Shown here: positions 8,392-16,357 of the stretch, in pieces
Numbering within the stretch: position 1 is the stretch's first letter
Layout: every line of letters starts with the position of its first letter
Source of the DNA: an uncultured Sutterella sp.
GTDB taxonomy: Bacteria > Pseudomonadota > Gammaproteobacteria > Burkholderiales > Burkholderiaceae_F
Assembly: GCA_937906995.1 (NCBI GenBank)
Contig: CALESB010000057.1
Coordinates: 1-32,726, forward strand
Length of the DNA stretch: 32,726 bases
Reading direction: 5' to 3'
Position numbers and translations under genes: made by a program
Notes under the pieces: model-generated
The model's database searches: none
What the model was told of the DNA's origin: nothing
Seen by the model: the letters and a program-made list of their open reading frames with translations, nothing else

Positions 8392-10457
8392 GGCTTCTCC
8401 TTGGGATGGGCTAACTCTTCGATGACAAAGACGTACGATTTGTTATCGGCTGTCACGAGGCTCGGGGTGACTTCAATCTCAAAACGCGCTTTCACTTCAG
8501 GGGTGAGTAAAAAAATCGGCTCATCAAAACGCTCGGTGATCTCGGTATACGCATCCCACCCTCTTTTGCGATCCATTTGCGTCACAAGCAATTGAATCCT
8601 TTTCTCTAAGCTACGAAGGGTTTTGAGTTTGTCTTGAACCAAGGCCACTTCTTCGGCTCTAAGCGGATTGAAAATGACCAAGGCCGTGTTAAAGGGGCGA
8701 AGTTTGAGGGGGTTAATCGTGGTGCCCGCCGCTTGGATGACGTTACCGTTCATGTCTTTGATGTCGTGTGTGACAAACACCGAAGGATCAAGCTTTCGCA
8801 CGCGATACTCGCTCGCTTGGGGCAATACATCGAAGGTTTGTCCTTGCCAAAAACGCTTTACGGCTTGGGTTTTCTTTTCTTCCCAATCAATAGCCAAGAT
8901 GCGCTTTTTCATCATCTCAATCATGTCGGGTTCATCAATGGCTTTAATCGGCCCTTGTTGGCCAAGATCACCCGTGTGTCCCATTGACACGCGATCAAGT
9001 AACCACGCATCGTTATGAAGCCCTTCGACTTTGGCAATTAACGTGGGCTTTGCATCCTTATTTAAAACGCTTTGCTCAGGGGTCGTGGCCCGTACCACGC
9101 TAGGCACCGCCTTTATGCCAAAAAGCGTAAAAAGCATGGGGTCGATGATGATATTGGGCATGGGCTCAACTTGGCTTGCTAAAGCTTGCATTCGACCAAT
9201 CCCCTCTCCCAAACCCATACCTTCGGGAATCCCACGCATCACAAAGACGGTGTGAGCCTTACCCGCATTGCGTTTCATCATCGCTTTTAGAGCTTCGTCA
9301 CCTAACGAATACGATACAAAGATGTAGGTCACATCGTTGGCCTTTGTCTCGGGTGCAGATTTCTCTTCTAAGGGAGTACGGTTATCGTCCACTTTCGTTA
9401 ACTTCTGCCCGTTAAACGCTTTCAAGGGATCGGGGTTTTTAAGTTCACCCTTTTCATTGATGGGATTGGCATAAAAGTGGGGATCGCGAAATTGCTTGGC
9501 CATCTCAGTGGCCATGGCGATCGCCTTCTCATCGTTCATTTGCCCAGAAGGCAAAAGCTCTGAGAGTTCCTTGACTGGAAGTGTCTCCTTGTCTTTAGCC
9601 ACCGCCTTAGCCTGTTGATGAAGCGTTTGAGCGTGGGCGTTACCCACGAAAAGCCCCATCAACGTCTGACCCCAACTCACGTTTTTCACATCTGGAAAAA
9701 ACGACTCGAACAGGTGCTCGGCCGTTGGCAGTTGTCGATCCTCTTCATTACGCGGTTGATGGCTAGGGATGTGTTTACGTACGCCCTTATCGTTGTCCCC
9801 CGAGACCACGTTGTTAGAGACCGTCACAGCCCAAGCGCTTTTATTCGAGTAAAGAACGTCAACGCGTTTATCATCGTTTGAGTCACTCATCAACAAAGAG
9901 CCCTTTGTATAGACCCACTTTTCGCTCTTACCCTCGCCTTGCGTCAACATCAAACCCGCGTCCTTGGCGTGGATCGCGCGACTTTGCTCTGGAGTGGTTC
10001 CTGGTAAGATGAAGTTTTGCGTAGTGGCCTTGCCATACAAACGCTCACGCTCATCAATCTCGGCTTGTTTTTCGGCCCAAAGATCACGCCGAACGCGGGG
10101 TTGGCGAAGACCCGCCTTCACTTCACGGGCTTCACGCTGCATTTGGATTTTGGCAAGCTTCTTGCCCATTTCAATAATGGCGCGTTGACGATGTGTGATC
10201 GGCAGACCCGAGTCCGTGTACCCCACAATCGCTTCCATATAGGGCTTGGGTTCAAGCAAAGGCAAAAAGATTTTGGCCTTAGTGCTTGTGCCCGCAATGC
10301 CCATCGTGAGGGGCTTTTGTTGCGATGGCCCAAGGGTAGGTGCAAGAGTGATGGTCTTAGGGGTTTTAATATCAGATTGCGCTTTTTCACTTTGCGCAAA
10401 TCCCACCTCAATTCCTAACAGAGGCAATAGGACTAGAGCCCATTTAAAAGACAACAT
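8388..10457 (-). CDS. traW: TrbC-TraW fusion, periplasmic pilus-assembly protein
   Basis: A 689-residue protein from the ATG at 10457, which has GGGGAGGG just upstream; an earlier in-frame start at 10511 lacks this. A signal peptide ends around 'GIEVGFAQ'. Residues about 375-480 ('DVTYIFVSYSLGDEALKAMM', 'FGIKAVPSVV') look like the TrbC thioredoxin-like domain. Residues about 530-680 ('DPSVFVTHDIKD', 'AAGTTINPL', 'VTPSLV') look like TraW. In F these are two interacting proteins; here both are in one chain, TrbC part first. A second signal-like stretch ending in 'NAHAQ' occurs near residue 276, perhaps a relic of the fusion. The N-terminal region (40-260) is unassigned. It overlaps its neighbours by 14 and 4 bases. 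Confidence 0.85.
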   Translation of the reverse strand: MLSFKWALVLLPLLGIEVGFAQSEKAQSDIKTPKTITLAPTLGPSQQKPLTMGIAGTSTKAKIFLPLLEPKPYMEAIVGYTDSGLPITHRQRAIIEMGKKLAKIQMQREAREVKAGLRQPRVRRDLWAEKQAEIDERERLYGKATTQNFILPGTTPEQSRAIHAKDAGLMLTQGEGKSEKWVYTKGSLLMSDSNDDKRVDVLYSNKSAWAVTVSNNVVSGDNDKGVRKHIPSHQPRNEEDRQLPTAEHLFESFFPDVKNVSWGQTLMGLFVGNAHAQTLHQQAKAVAKDKETLPVKELSELLPSGQMNDEKAIAMATEMAKQFRDPHFYANPINEKGELKNPDPLKAFNGQKLTKVDDNRTPLEEKSAPETKANDVTYIFVSYSLGDEALKAMMKRNAGKAHTVFVMRGIPEGMGLGEGIGRMQALASQVEPMPNIIIDPMLFTLFGIKAVPSVVRATTPEQSVLNKDAKPTLIAKVEGLHNDAWLLDRVSMGHTGDLGQQGPIKAIDEPDMIEMMKKRILAIDWEEKKTQAVKRFWQGQTFDVLPQASEYRVRKLDPSVFVTHDIKDMNGNVIQAAGTTINPLKLRPFNTALVIFNPLRAEEVALVQDKLKTLRSLEKRIQLLVTQMDRKRGWDAYTEITERFDEPIFLLTPEVKARFEIEVTPSLVTADNKSYVFVIEELAHPKEKP

Positions 10458-10974
10458 AAGCCCTCCCCACCATTTGTTCACGACCGATACTGCCCCAATA
10501 GCGAGAATCAAACGACTTGGGGTGCTCGCCCAGAACCCACCATTGATTGTCTTTGAGCGTAGTTGAACCTAAAAATTGGGCTTGTTTTTCCCACTCCAAC
10601 CCTTTTAAATGAGGCAAACCTACGCTTACCATCTTGCCGTTAACAAAGATGATTTCTTTTCGCGTAATGCGCACGGTATCCCCGGGAGCGGCCACAATGC
10701 GTTTGGCCATTAACGTGCCACGCTTAACAAGCGGTTCGGTTGCAACGCCCGCACGAAACGCCATCAATGCCCCCACTTCAGGAGTGGTGTCGTCAATGTC
10801 AATTAAAAGTACTCTCGCGTCCATGCAAGGGACTTTTTGCACATCAATGGCAAGGCGATAATGACGCTCAAACCAACTCCCCAAGCCTAAAGAAAGGCTC
10901 ACGGTTAGAATCATGGCGAAACAGAGTTTTACCCAATATGCTCTCGGGCGCTTTAAAAACATTGCGTTTGTCAT
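10444..10974 (-). CDS. trhF: TrhF/TraF-type S26 peptidase (conjugal signal peptidase-like)
   Basis: A 176-residue protein with an N-terminal membrane anchor (about 14-32) followed by an S26 peptidase fold. 'KRIVAAPGD' carries the catalytic-dyad lysine (K91), 'FVNGK' follows, and 'VLGEHPKSFDSRYWG' is the conserved C-terminal box. Where classical leader peptidases have the nucleophile motif Ser-Met-x-Pro, this protein reads 'PCMDA' (Cys50), so the serine appears to be replaced by cysteine. The family is proposed to process pilin or other transfer proteins. Its position between the TrbI-like gene and traW matches TrhF in R27/SXT-type systems. The ATG overlaps the previous stop by four bases. Whether it is an active protease is open. 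Confidence 0.85.
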   Translation of the reverse strand: MTNAMFLKRPRAYWVKLCFAMILTVSLSLGLGSWFERHYRLAIDVQKVPCMDARVLLIDIDDTTPEVGALMAFRAGVATEPLVKRGTLMAKRIVAAPGDTVRITRKEIIFVNGKMVSVGLPHLKGLEWEKQAQFLGSTTLKDNQWWVLGEHPKSFDSRYWGSIGREQMVGRAYVVF

Positions 10975-11321
10975 AGGGGCTTCAGTAACGCTTCTTCGTC
11001 CAAGTAGACGCTATCGGGTGCAGTCAACACCGCTTGTCGATCCAAGACAATCGTGCCGTTGTTTTTCAGCTCTTCAATCCGAGTAATGGCACGCGTTATT
11101 GCCGCGTCCGCGCCTTGTGCCCCATAAAGCTCCACGGCCTTTACTGAGAGCATGGATTTATCGAGCACCACCGTTGTCTTCGTCATAAATTCGTAAAGCA
11201 CATAGCGTTCATAGACCATCGTGATGCACAAGCTCACAATGAGCACAACAATGACATCCACAATCAATGGCACATAGCCCCTAGTGGAATTGAATGAGGA
11301 ATAACTGTTTTTATCGTTCAT
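10971..11321 (-). CDS. trbI: TrbI-like inner-membrane pilus-assembly protein
   Basis: A 116-residue bitopic protein with a short N-terminal cytoplasmic tail, a single membrane segment ('LIVDVIVVLIVSLCITMVY', about residues 18-37) and a periplasmic domain with a predicted helix. This is the size and layout of F TrbI (128 residues), which sits between traC and traW in the F operon as here. Sequence similarity is not obvious by eye, so the name depends largely on position and topology. I prefer the ATG at 11321, 16 bases after the traC stop. The upstream ATG at 11381 would add 20 residues and overlap traC by 44 bases. Confidence 0.65.
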   Translation of the reverse strand: MNDKNSYSSFNSTRGYVPLIVDVIVVLIVSLCITMVYERYVLYEFMTKTTVVLDKSMLSVKAVELYGAQGADAAITRAITRIEELKNNGTIVLDRQAVLTAPDSVYLDEEALLKPL

Positions 11322-11337
11322 CTTTTTCACCCGTGTC

Positions 11338-13794
11338 TTACTCACCGTTTTGCTGACGGACAAATTCTTTAAGAGCTTCATCGAGCGTTAAACCTTGGGC
11401 ACGAAGTTTTTCAACGAAGTTGACGTGCTCGGCCACCGTTGAATACAACGCTTTTTGGTAGTCGCTCACAATGAGTCGTCCCACACCACGGCGATCTTTT
11501 TGATGGATAAACATTTCGGAGAAAACCCCCGTCTCGGTACGTACGGTTTTCAAAAGATTCCAATGCCCCTCACTCATCACGAGTTGCTTATTTTCTTTGG
11601 CACTTTCAACGGCTTCAGCGGTTTGCCCCAATAAAATCTTCGTAGCGGAGTTATCTGATATGGCCTTACCCACTGTGTTATTGAATAAGTCCGCAATGGA
11701 CTGCGTGGCAATGACGGCACTTGCCCCATACTTACGAAACTTTCGATAGGCGTGTTCCATGAATTTGCCGATGTCGCCTTGGCTTAATAAATCCCACGCT
11801 TCGTCAATAATCACGAGCTTTTTGCGGTTGCGCTCGCCTGTGTACACCTCGCGCTGAATTTGAAATATCAACTGCATAAGCACCACTTGTCGCAAGTCCA
11901 GTCGCCCTTGCAACTCGTCAAGCTCCAACACCGTGATTTGGTTTTTAAAGTTAACGTTGTTATGTCCCGCAAAGTAGTGCCCGTGATTGCCCGAGGAGGT
12001 AAAGGCATAAAGTAACGTCCCAATGTCGCGAAAGCGTTGATCTTGTTCTTCCATACAACGCTCCACGATGCGGTCAACAGTCATGGCTTTACCGTACTTA
12101 TTCCACGACTCTTTGAGGATTTTTTTGAGCATTGCTTCTTGCTCAATCGTTAAGCCCCCTTCGGGCGCAGCCATCGAGCGCACCAAGTCGAAAATGGCAT
12201 CCTGATCTTCTTTCCAATCTTCGATAAGCTCAAAGGGATTCAGACAAATTCGTGTCTTGTCATCAAACTGAATAAAGTCCCCGTCTAAAGATTCGCACAA
12301 CTTCTTATAAGACTTCCCCGCATCAATAATCCAAACCTTTGCGCCTTCACTCATGTAGGCCAAAATCATTTCGTTTAATAAAAACGATTTCCCCGAGCCC
12401 GCTTGCGCGGCAATGACGGCATTTTTATCGTTATTGGTGTCGTGAATGGAAAAACTCATGAGTTGCCCATTACGACTAATGAGGGCAACATGAAAGCGTC
12501 CCGTGCCTTTCCACTCACCAAAGACAGGAAGCAACACGGGGACTTCTTTACTCGTGAGCGTTTTGTAGCGTTGAAGTTCTTCAATGGCTTTGCTGTCGGT
12601 GCACAAGGGAAGGTTATTTTTGAGCATCGGAAGCACCACGAACTTGTCTTCAAACAAGCTAAAGTGCAGACTGCGCCACAGGGTCGTTGCTCGGACACTG
12701 GCTTCTTGTACTTCTTTTACGGAGTTACCGAAAAGAAGTAATGAAAAACTCATTTTCACTGCCCGCGCTCCCTTGTTAAGGGAGTCGTAGAGGATGTTGA
12801 AGGACTTCTCTTTTTCGGCCAAAACTGGAACATAGCGCGTGAGCATCGAGTAGCTTTGGTTCACAATCCATTGACGCTTACGCATAAGACTGTTTTTTAA
12901 CTTCACGGGATCGCCAAAGTAAAGGTTTGTGACCACGGCATAACTCTGGCGAAGGTTTTCTTCGCCTTGCTTTAAGTCGCCCGCGTACAACAAGGCTTCG
13001 GTGAAGTACATCGACGTGGGAAAAGTTTTGGCTGACAGCGACTTTACAAAGACGTTGTCACCGAAACTGACGGTTGAATCGTCCACTTTGACCACATCGG
13101 TGGTGTAGTCAAAAATCTGCTCGTTAATAAACTTGTCTTCTTCCCATTTGTCCCAATACGAACCTCGCCACGAGGCGCGTTCCGACCAATTAAAAATCGT
13201 GCTCATTAAGCGAATGTAGGCCTTGGCCGTCATTCGCACGGGTTGAAGTTTGGCGGTCATCAACGCCGACTCGGTTTTGGTTGCAAGCGACAAAATCGCC
13301 ACTTCCTCTTCAGGCGTGGGAATATCGCCTTCGATCGGGAATTTAAAACTCACGATTAATTTCGTATCAAAGATTTTCCCGACATCGCGATAGGTGTTTT
13401 TGCTCGTTTTCGTGACAATGGGCTCAGTGGTGTGCTTGTGCAAAAACTCAATGCGATCTTCAACCACTTTGTTAAGTAACGGGTGGCTAAAGTCTCCTCG
13501 CAAGGTTTCCATTGCGATAAGTTCTCGTTCAATATCGGGGCTTTTAAAGAGGAAAAACTGTGCTGTCGTCCCCTCGGGATAGTCTTGGTCAATGACTTGT
13601 TCCAAGTGATCTTGATCGGCTTGATCACCGCCCGTGAGCGCAACACACTCAAAGACCACCCCAACGGTGTTGTCCTGACAGAGAAAGTATTGATTTTTGG
13701 GTTCATACACAAAGGGCTCGATTAAACTTGAAGCGCGAAGCTCTTCTTCAATCAGTCCCTCATCGGTTGTGATTTTTAATCCAATGACGTTCAT
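11338..13794 (-). CDS. traC: TraC, VirB4-family ATPase of the F-type secretion system
   Basis: An 818-residue cytoplasmic ATPase. Walker A 'AAQAGSGKS' lies at about 462-470, Walker B 'LVIIDEAWD' at 660-668, and 'ASAVIATQSIADL' at about 691-703 is the typical following motif. The N-terminal 430 residues form the TraC/VirB4 domain that docks on the membrane complex. The length is that of F and SXT TraC (about 800-875). It energises pilus assembly. The ATG overlaps the dsbC stop by four bases, so expression is coupled. Confidence 0.97.
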   Translation of the reverse strand: MNVIGLKITTDEGLIEEELRASSLIEPFVYEPKNQYFLCQDNTVGVVFECVALTGGDQADQDHLEQVIDQDYPEGTTAQFFLFKSPDIERELIAMETLRGDFSHPLLNKVVEDRIEFLHKHTTEPIVTKTSKNTYRDVGKIFDTKLIVSFKFPIEGDIPTPEEEVAILSLATKTESALMTAKLQPVRMTAKAYIRLMSTIFNWSERASWRGSYWDKWEEDKFINEQIFDYTTDVVKVDDSTVSFGDNVFVKSLSAKTFPTSMYFTEALLYAGDLKQGEENLRQSYAVVTNLYFGDPVKLKNSLMRKRQWIVNQSYSMLTRYVPVLAEKEKSFNILYDSLNKGARAVKMSFSLLLFGNSVKEVQEASVRATTLWRSLHFSLFEDKFVVLPMLKNNLPLCTDSKAIEELQRYKTLTSKEVPVLLPVFGEWKGTGRFHVALISRNGQLMSFSIHDTNNDKNAVIAAQAGSGKSFLLNEMILAYMSEGAKVWIIDAGKSYKKLCESLDGDFIQFDDKTRICLNPFELIEDWKEDQDAIFDLVRSMAAPEGGLTIEQEAMLKKILKESWNKYGKAMTVDRIVERCMEEQDQRFRDIGTLLYAFTSSGNHGHYFAGHNNVNFKNQITVLELDELQGRLDLRQVVLMQLIFQIQREVYTGERNRKKLVIIDEAWDLLSQGDIGKFMEHAYRKFRKYGASAVIATQSIADLFNNTVGKAISDNSATKILLGQTAEAVESAKENKQLVMSEGHWNLLKTVRTETGVFSEMFIHQKDRRGVGRLIVSDYQKALYSTVAEHVNFVEKLRAQGLTLDEALKEFVRQQNGE

Positions 13795-14942
13795 CTCGCG
13801 CTCCCCGTCTTGTCTTTTTCACCCTTCAAAAAAGCCTTCACGTCTTGGGGCTTGCCCGCCACAAAACGACCGTCCGATGCAACCACAAAGGGCACGCCTT
13901 GAACGCCAAGCAATTGCGCTGTCATAAGCGTGTCGTTGTAGCCCGCCATCTCACACTTTTCTTTCGTCTTTAAAGCCAAAATCGCATCACTGCCCTTCAT
14001 GAAGGCTTGGAATTTCTCACGAGCACTAGCGTTAGCGCAAAAGAGATGTTTGGCCACCTTGTGGCTTGCGTCCCCCAAAGCGGGAATCACATAAAAGTGA
14101 AAACGATAGTTCTCTAACAAGGATTGATCTTTTGTGATGTCTTCCATGAGTTTGTGGCACCAACCGCATAGGGGATCAACAAACGCGGTCACGGTTTCTT
14201 TGCCATTGCCTGTCGAAATCACGCTTTTGCCTTTCGGGGTTAATCCAAACTTCTCAACAGGAATATGGTTGGCTGCGTGCGCAATTTCTTCTATCGTGTG
14301 CAAGGGCTTGCGCTCCCAGATGTCATACAGTTTCCCAACAATGACAAAGCGCCCGCTCTCGCCCATGTACATGATCTTGCCGTCTTTGCTTGCAACCGCT
14401 CGCATACCGTCCATTGGCAAAGACACAATGCGGTCAATGGGCGAGAGGCGCTTTTGACGCTCTGCAATACTTAAAGTGTTGGCTTCATGGGTTGTTGGAA
14501 AATCCCCTTCATCTTCAAGCTCTGCTTTCGTTGGTGATTGAGAAACACTTGGGTGAGCGACTTCTTCATCCTTTTCTTGAGCTTTAACGTCCGTTTTCGG
14601 AGCAATGTCGGTCACAATCAAATCCCCCGTGTCTTTCACATTGGGGTCAAAGGCGCGCGGTGTCTCAACGTTATGGGCCTTCGCAATCGTTTCGACACGG
14701 TCTTTAAAGCGATCCAATGAGGTTTTAGGCGCGTTTAAGGCCATCACCGACAGTGTGATAGCAACGGCAGAGATGGCCACACTCACCGCCGTTAGACACA
14801 TCAATGGCTTTTCTCGAGAAGCCCCAAAGGCCTTTGATGCGCTCTTAAACTTCTCGTTGAACTTCATCTTGGGTGCGTCTGTCACACCCTCAAGCTTTAC
14901 TTCACTTGAATGGGCTGGATGTTTATCGTTGATGTTTTTCAT
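13791..14942 (-). CDS. dsbC: DsbC-like thiol:disulfide interchange protein, membrane-anchored
   Basis: About 383 residues with a cytoplasmic N-terminus, one membrane segment (about 50-69), a linker with coiled or acidic character, and a C-terminal DsbC/thioredoxin-fold domain. The active site is 'CGWC' (about 259-262) and the cis-proline loop is 'GVQGVPFVV'. It should isomerise disulfides in the Cys-rich TraN and TraU and the periplasmic TraW/TrbC. SXT-type operons carry a dsbC at this place. It is longer than E. coli DsbC (236) and anchored rather than soluble. The likely start is the ATG at 14942, two bases after the previous stop; a TTG at 14948 is also possible. No strong Shine-Dalgarno is seen, so translation is probably coupled. 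Confidence 0.9.
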   Translation of the reverse strand: MKNINDKHPAHSSEVKLEGVTDAPKMKFNEKFKSASKAFGASREKPLMCLTAVSVAISAVAITLSVMALNAPKTSLDRFKDRVETIAKAHNVETPRAFDPNVKDTGDLIVTDIAPKTDVKAQEKDEEVAHPSVSQSPTKAELEDEGDFPTTHEANTLSIAERQKRLSPIDRIVSLPMDGMRAVASKDGKIMYMGESGRFVIVGKLYDIWERKPLHTIEEIAHAANHIPVEKFGLTPKGKSVISTGNGKETVTAFVDPLCGWCHKLMEDITKDQSLLENYRFHFYVIPALGDASHKVAKHLFCANASAREKFQAFMKGSDAILALKTKEKCEMAGYNDTLMTAQLLGVQGVPFVVASDGRFVAGKPQDVKAFLKGEKDKTGSAR

Positions 14943-14944
14943 GT

Positions 14945-15289
14945 TCAATGGGATTTGACCCGATCAATGGGTGAGTAATAACGAATGGGAGAGACCAAGC
15001 CGTGACAAATTTCCGTCACGCTGATGACGTGACCCGACAAGGTTCGAACACGAGCAATCGGACAATGAATAGTGGGCACGCCCAACGCATCGAGATAATG
15101 GATGATGAAGCGATCGGCATCGCTTTGCTCAAACTGAGCTTTATCTTCAAAAAGATAGAAAGTCTCACCATCGTCACTGACGCGTGAGAAGGCGTGCGTA
15201 TGAGCAAACTTGTTGGACTGAAAGATTTCTTTAGGGACAGCTAGCCACGAATAGGCACTGTCACAAAACAATTTAAATGAGGGTTTCAT
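14945..15289 (-). CDS. Hypothetical protein between traA and dsbC
   Basis: A 114-residue protein with no signal peptide, no membrane segment and three Cys. It opens 'MKPSFKLFCDSAYSWLAVPKE' and is rich in aromatic and acidic residues ('FYLFEDKAQFEQSDADRF'), consistent with a small soluble cytoplasmic protein. I do not recognise the family. It follows the pilin gene after a 59-base gap and runs directly into dsbC. In SXT/R391 elements the traA-dsbC interval is hotspot HS2, so it may be backbone or a small accessory gene. The upstream SD-like sequence is weak (AGAGAAC). Confidence 0.7.
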   Translation of the reverse strand: MKPSFKLFCDSAYSWLAVPKEIFQSNKFAHTHAFSRVSDDGETFYLFEDKAQFEQSDADRFIIHYLDALGVPTIHCPIARVRTLSGHVISVTEICHGLVSPIRYYSPIDRVKSH

Positions 15290-15348
15290 TGTTGTTCTCT
15301 AAGTGAATAAGTTTGCTCATGACCTACTAATGCAACACGCCTTTTGTC

Positions 15349-15708
15349 TTATGAAAGACCGTTAGAGAGCATGGAAACCATCGGGGCAAAGTCTGCCGTA
15401 ATGGTGGCCGTCATCACGGCTTCAATCACGGCGGGGGCGTTGTAAAGTCCCATGCCCCCCGCCAATCCAATAACGAAGGACATAATGGATTGGCGAACGA
15501 CACCCGCGACCAACCCCACCAAAATCATCGCAATCGCGATGATTCGGCCAAGCGTGCCTTGAGACCATTCCACCAACGTGTCGTAGACGGCGGAAAATTC
15601 ATCGCCTCCAGTGCCCGCCAAGACAGAAGTGGCCACCAAGGTCAGACCCGTGGCAATCGCCACAGCCATTGAGAGACGGCGAGCGTTAGCGAGCTCGAAG
15701 TTGTGCAT
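15349..15708 (-). CDS. traA: TraA, F-type pilin precursor
   Basis: A 119-residue propilin with a long basic leader followed by a hydrophobic signal. A likely leader-peptidase site is at 'TSVLAG' (around residue 31-32). The mature part begins 'TGGDEFSAVYDTLVEWSQG' and contains two hydrophobic helices ('IIAIAMILVGLVAGVV' and 'IMSFVIGLAGGMGLY'), the hairpin typical of F pilins. The mature length of about 85-90 is close to the family's 70-80. It overlaps the traV end by 23 bases, yet has an excellent AAAGGAG seven bases before the ATG, fitting the high expression needed for a pilus subunit. Confidence 0.9.
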   Translation of the reverse strand: MHNFELANARRLSMAVAIATGLTLVATSVLAGTGGDEFSAVYDTLVEWSQGTLGRIIAIAMILVGLVAGVVRQSIMSFVIGLAGGMGLYNAPAVIEAVMTATITADFAPMVSMLSNGLS

Positions 15709-16348
15709 TGTTTTTCTCCTTTAGTTTTTCTAATGAGTTATGGCCTTCCAACGCTTGTTTATCGGAGGCCGATTGAGGAAGTTTCGTTTCAAGCAAAGGC
15801 TTAAACGAGGTACTTGACCCTTCGCCATTGAAGCTTTGGTAAATCCAACGGCGAGGTTCAATTTCGGTATAGACGTAACCGGGGCTATTGAGGTTGTCTT
15901 GTTGGTCAACCCAAGGCGCAATCCAAATGCGCATCACAACCGCGGGTGTACGAATGGGCACTGAGTGCGTGGGTAAGCGCGGTGAGACGTAGTTATTGAT
16001 CACCTCATCACCGTGACCATTGAGAAAGGAACTCGAGGAGGAGTCAGTCTCATGAGAACGAGCGTCACCCTCGCGATCGCCCGCATTATTAAAACGCTCC
16101 CCTTCACTGCGAACACAGTCCGTACAGTCCTCGTTGTAAGAGCCGTCTTTACCCACGCGAGACGGGACAGAGCCGTCATTGGTGGCGTAGTAAACATCGC
16201 GAGAGCTGTGGCAATAGACCGAATCGGGCATACCTGTACAGGCAAACTCCTCTTCGCCGACATTAAAAAACGAGCACCCTGAGGTGGTCACACTCACGGC
16301 CATCGTCAGCCCCATCAACGCGATGCGCTTGGTTAACTTCTTCATCAT
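15686..16348 (-). CDS. traV: TraV, outer-membrane lipoprotein of the core complex
   Basis: A 220-residue lipoprotein whose signal ends in a lipobox with 'TTSGCS' (lipidated Cys near residue 25). It is followed by TraV-like paired cysteines ('FACTGMPDSVYC', 'DCTDCVRSEGERF') and a Pro-rich 'APWVDQQDNLNSPGYVYTE' region. TraV anchors the TraK secretin-like ring to the outer membrane and contacts TraB. AAAGGG precedes the tandem ATG. It is nine bases downstream of traB and overlaps the pilin gene. Confidence 0.92.
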   Translation of the reverse strand: MMKKLTKRIALMGLTMAVSVTTSGCSFFNVGEEEFACTGMPDSVYCHSSRDVYYATNDGSVPSRVGKDGSYNEDCTDCVRSEGERFNNAGDREGDARSHETDSSSSSFLNGHGDEVINNYVSPRLPTHSVPIRTPAVVMRIWIAPWVDQQDNLNSPGYVYTEIEPRRWIYQSFNGEGSSTSFKPLLETKLPQSASDKQALEGHNSLEKLKEKNNAQLRAR

Positions 16349-16357
16349 TTGTTCCCT

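Noticed and set aside
10457..10511. Longer N-terminus for the TrbC-TraW gene, and likewise for traD (28935) and hsdS (21106)
   Set aside because: In each case the later ATG has a good ribosome site, and for the TrbC-TraW gene it also gives a proper signal peptide at the N-terminus.
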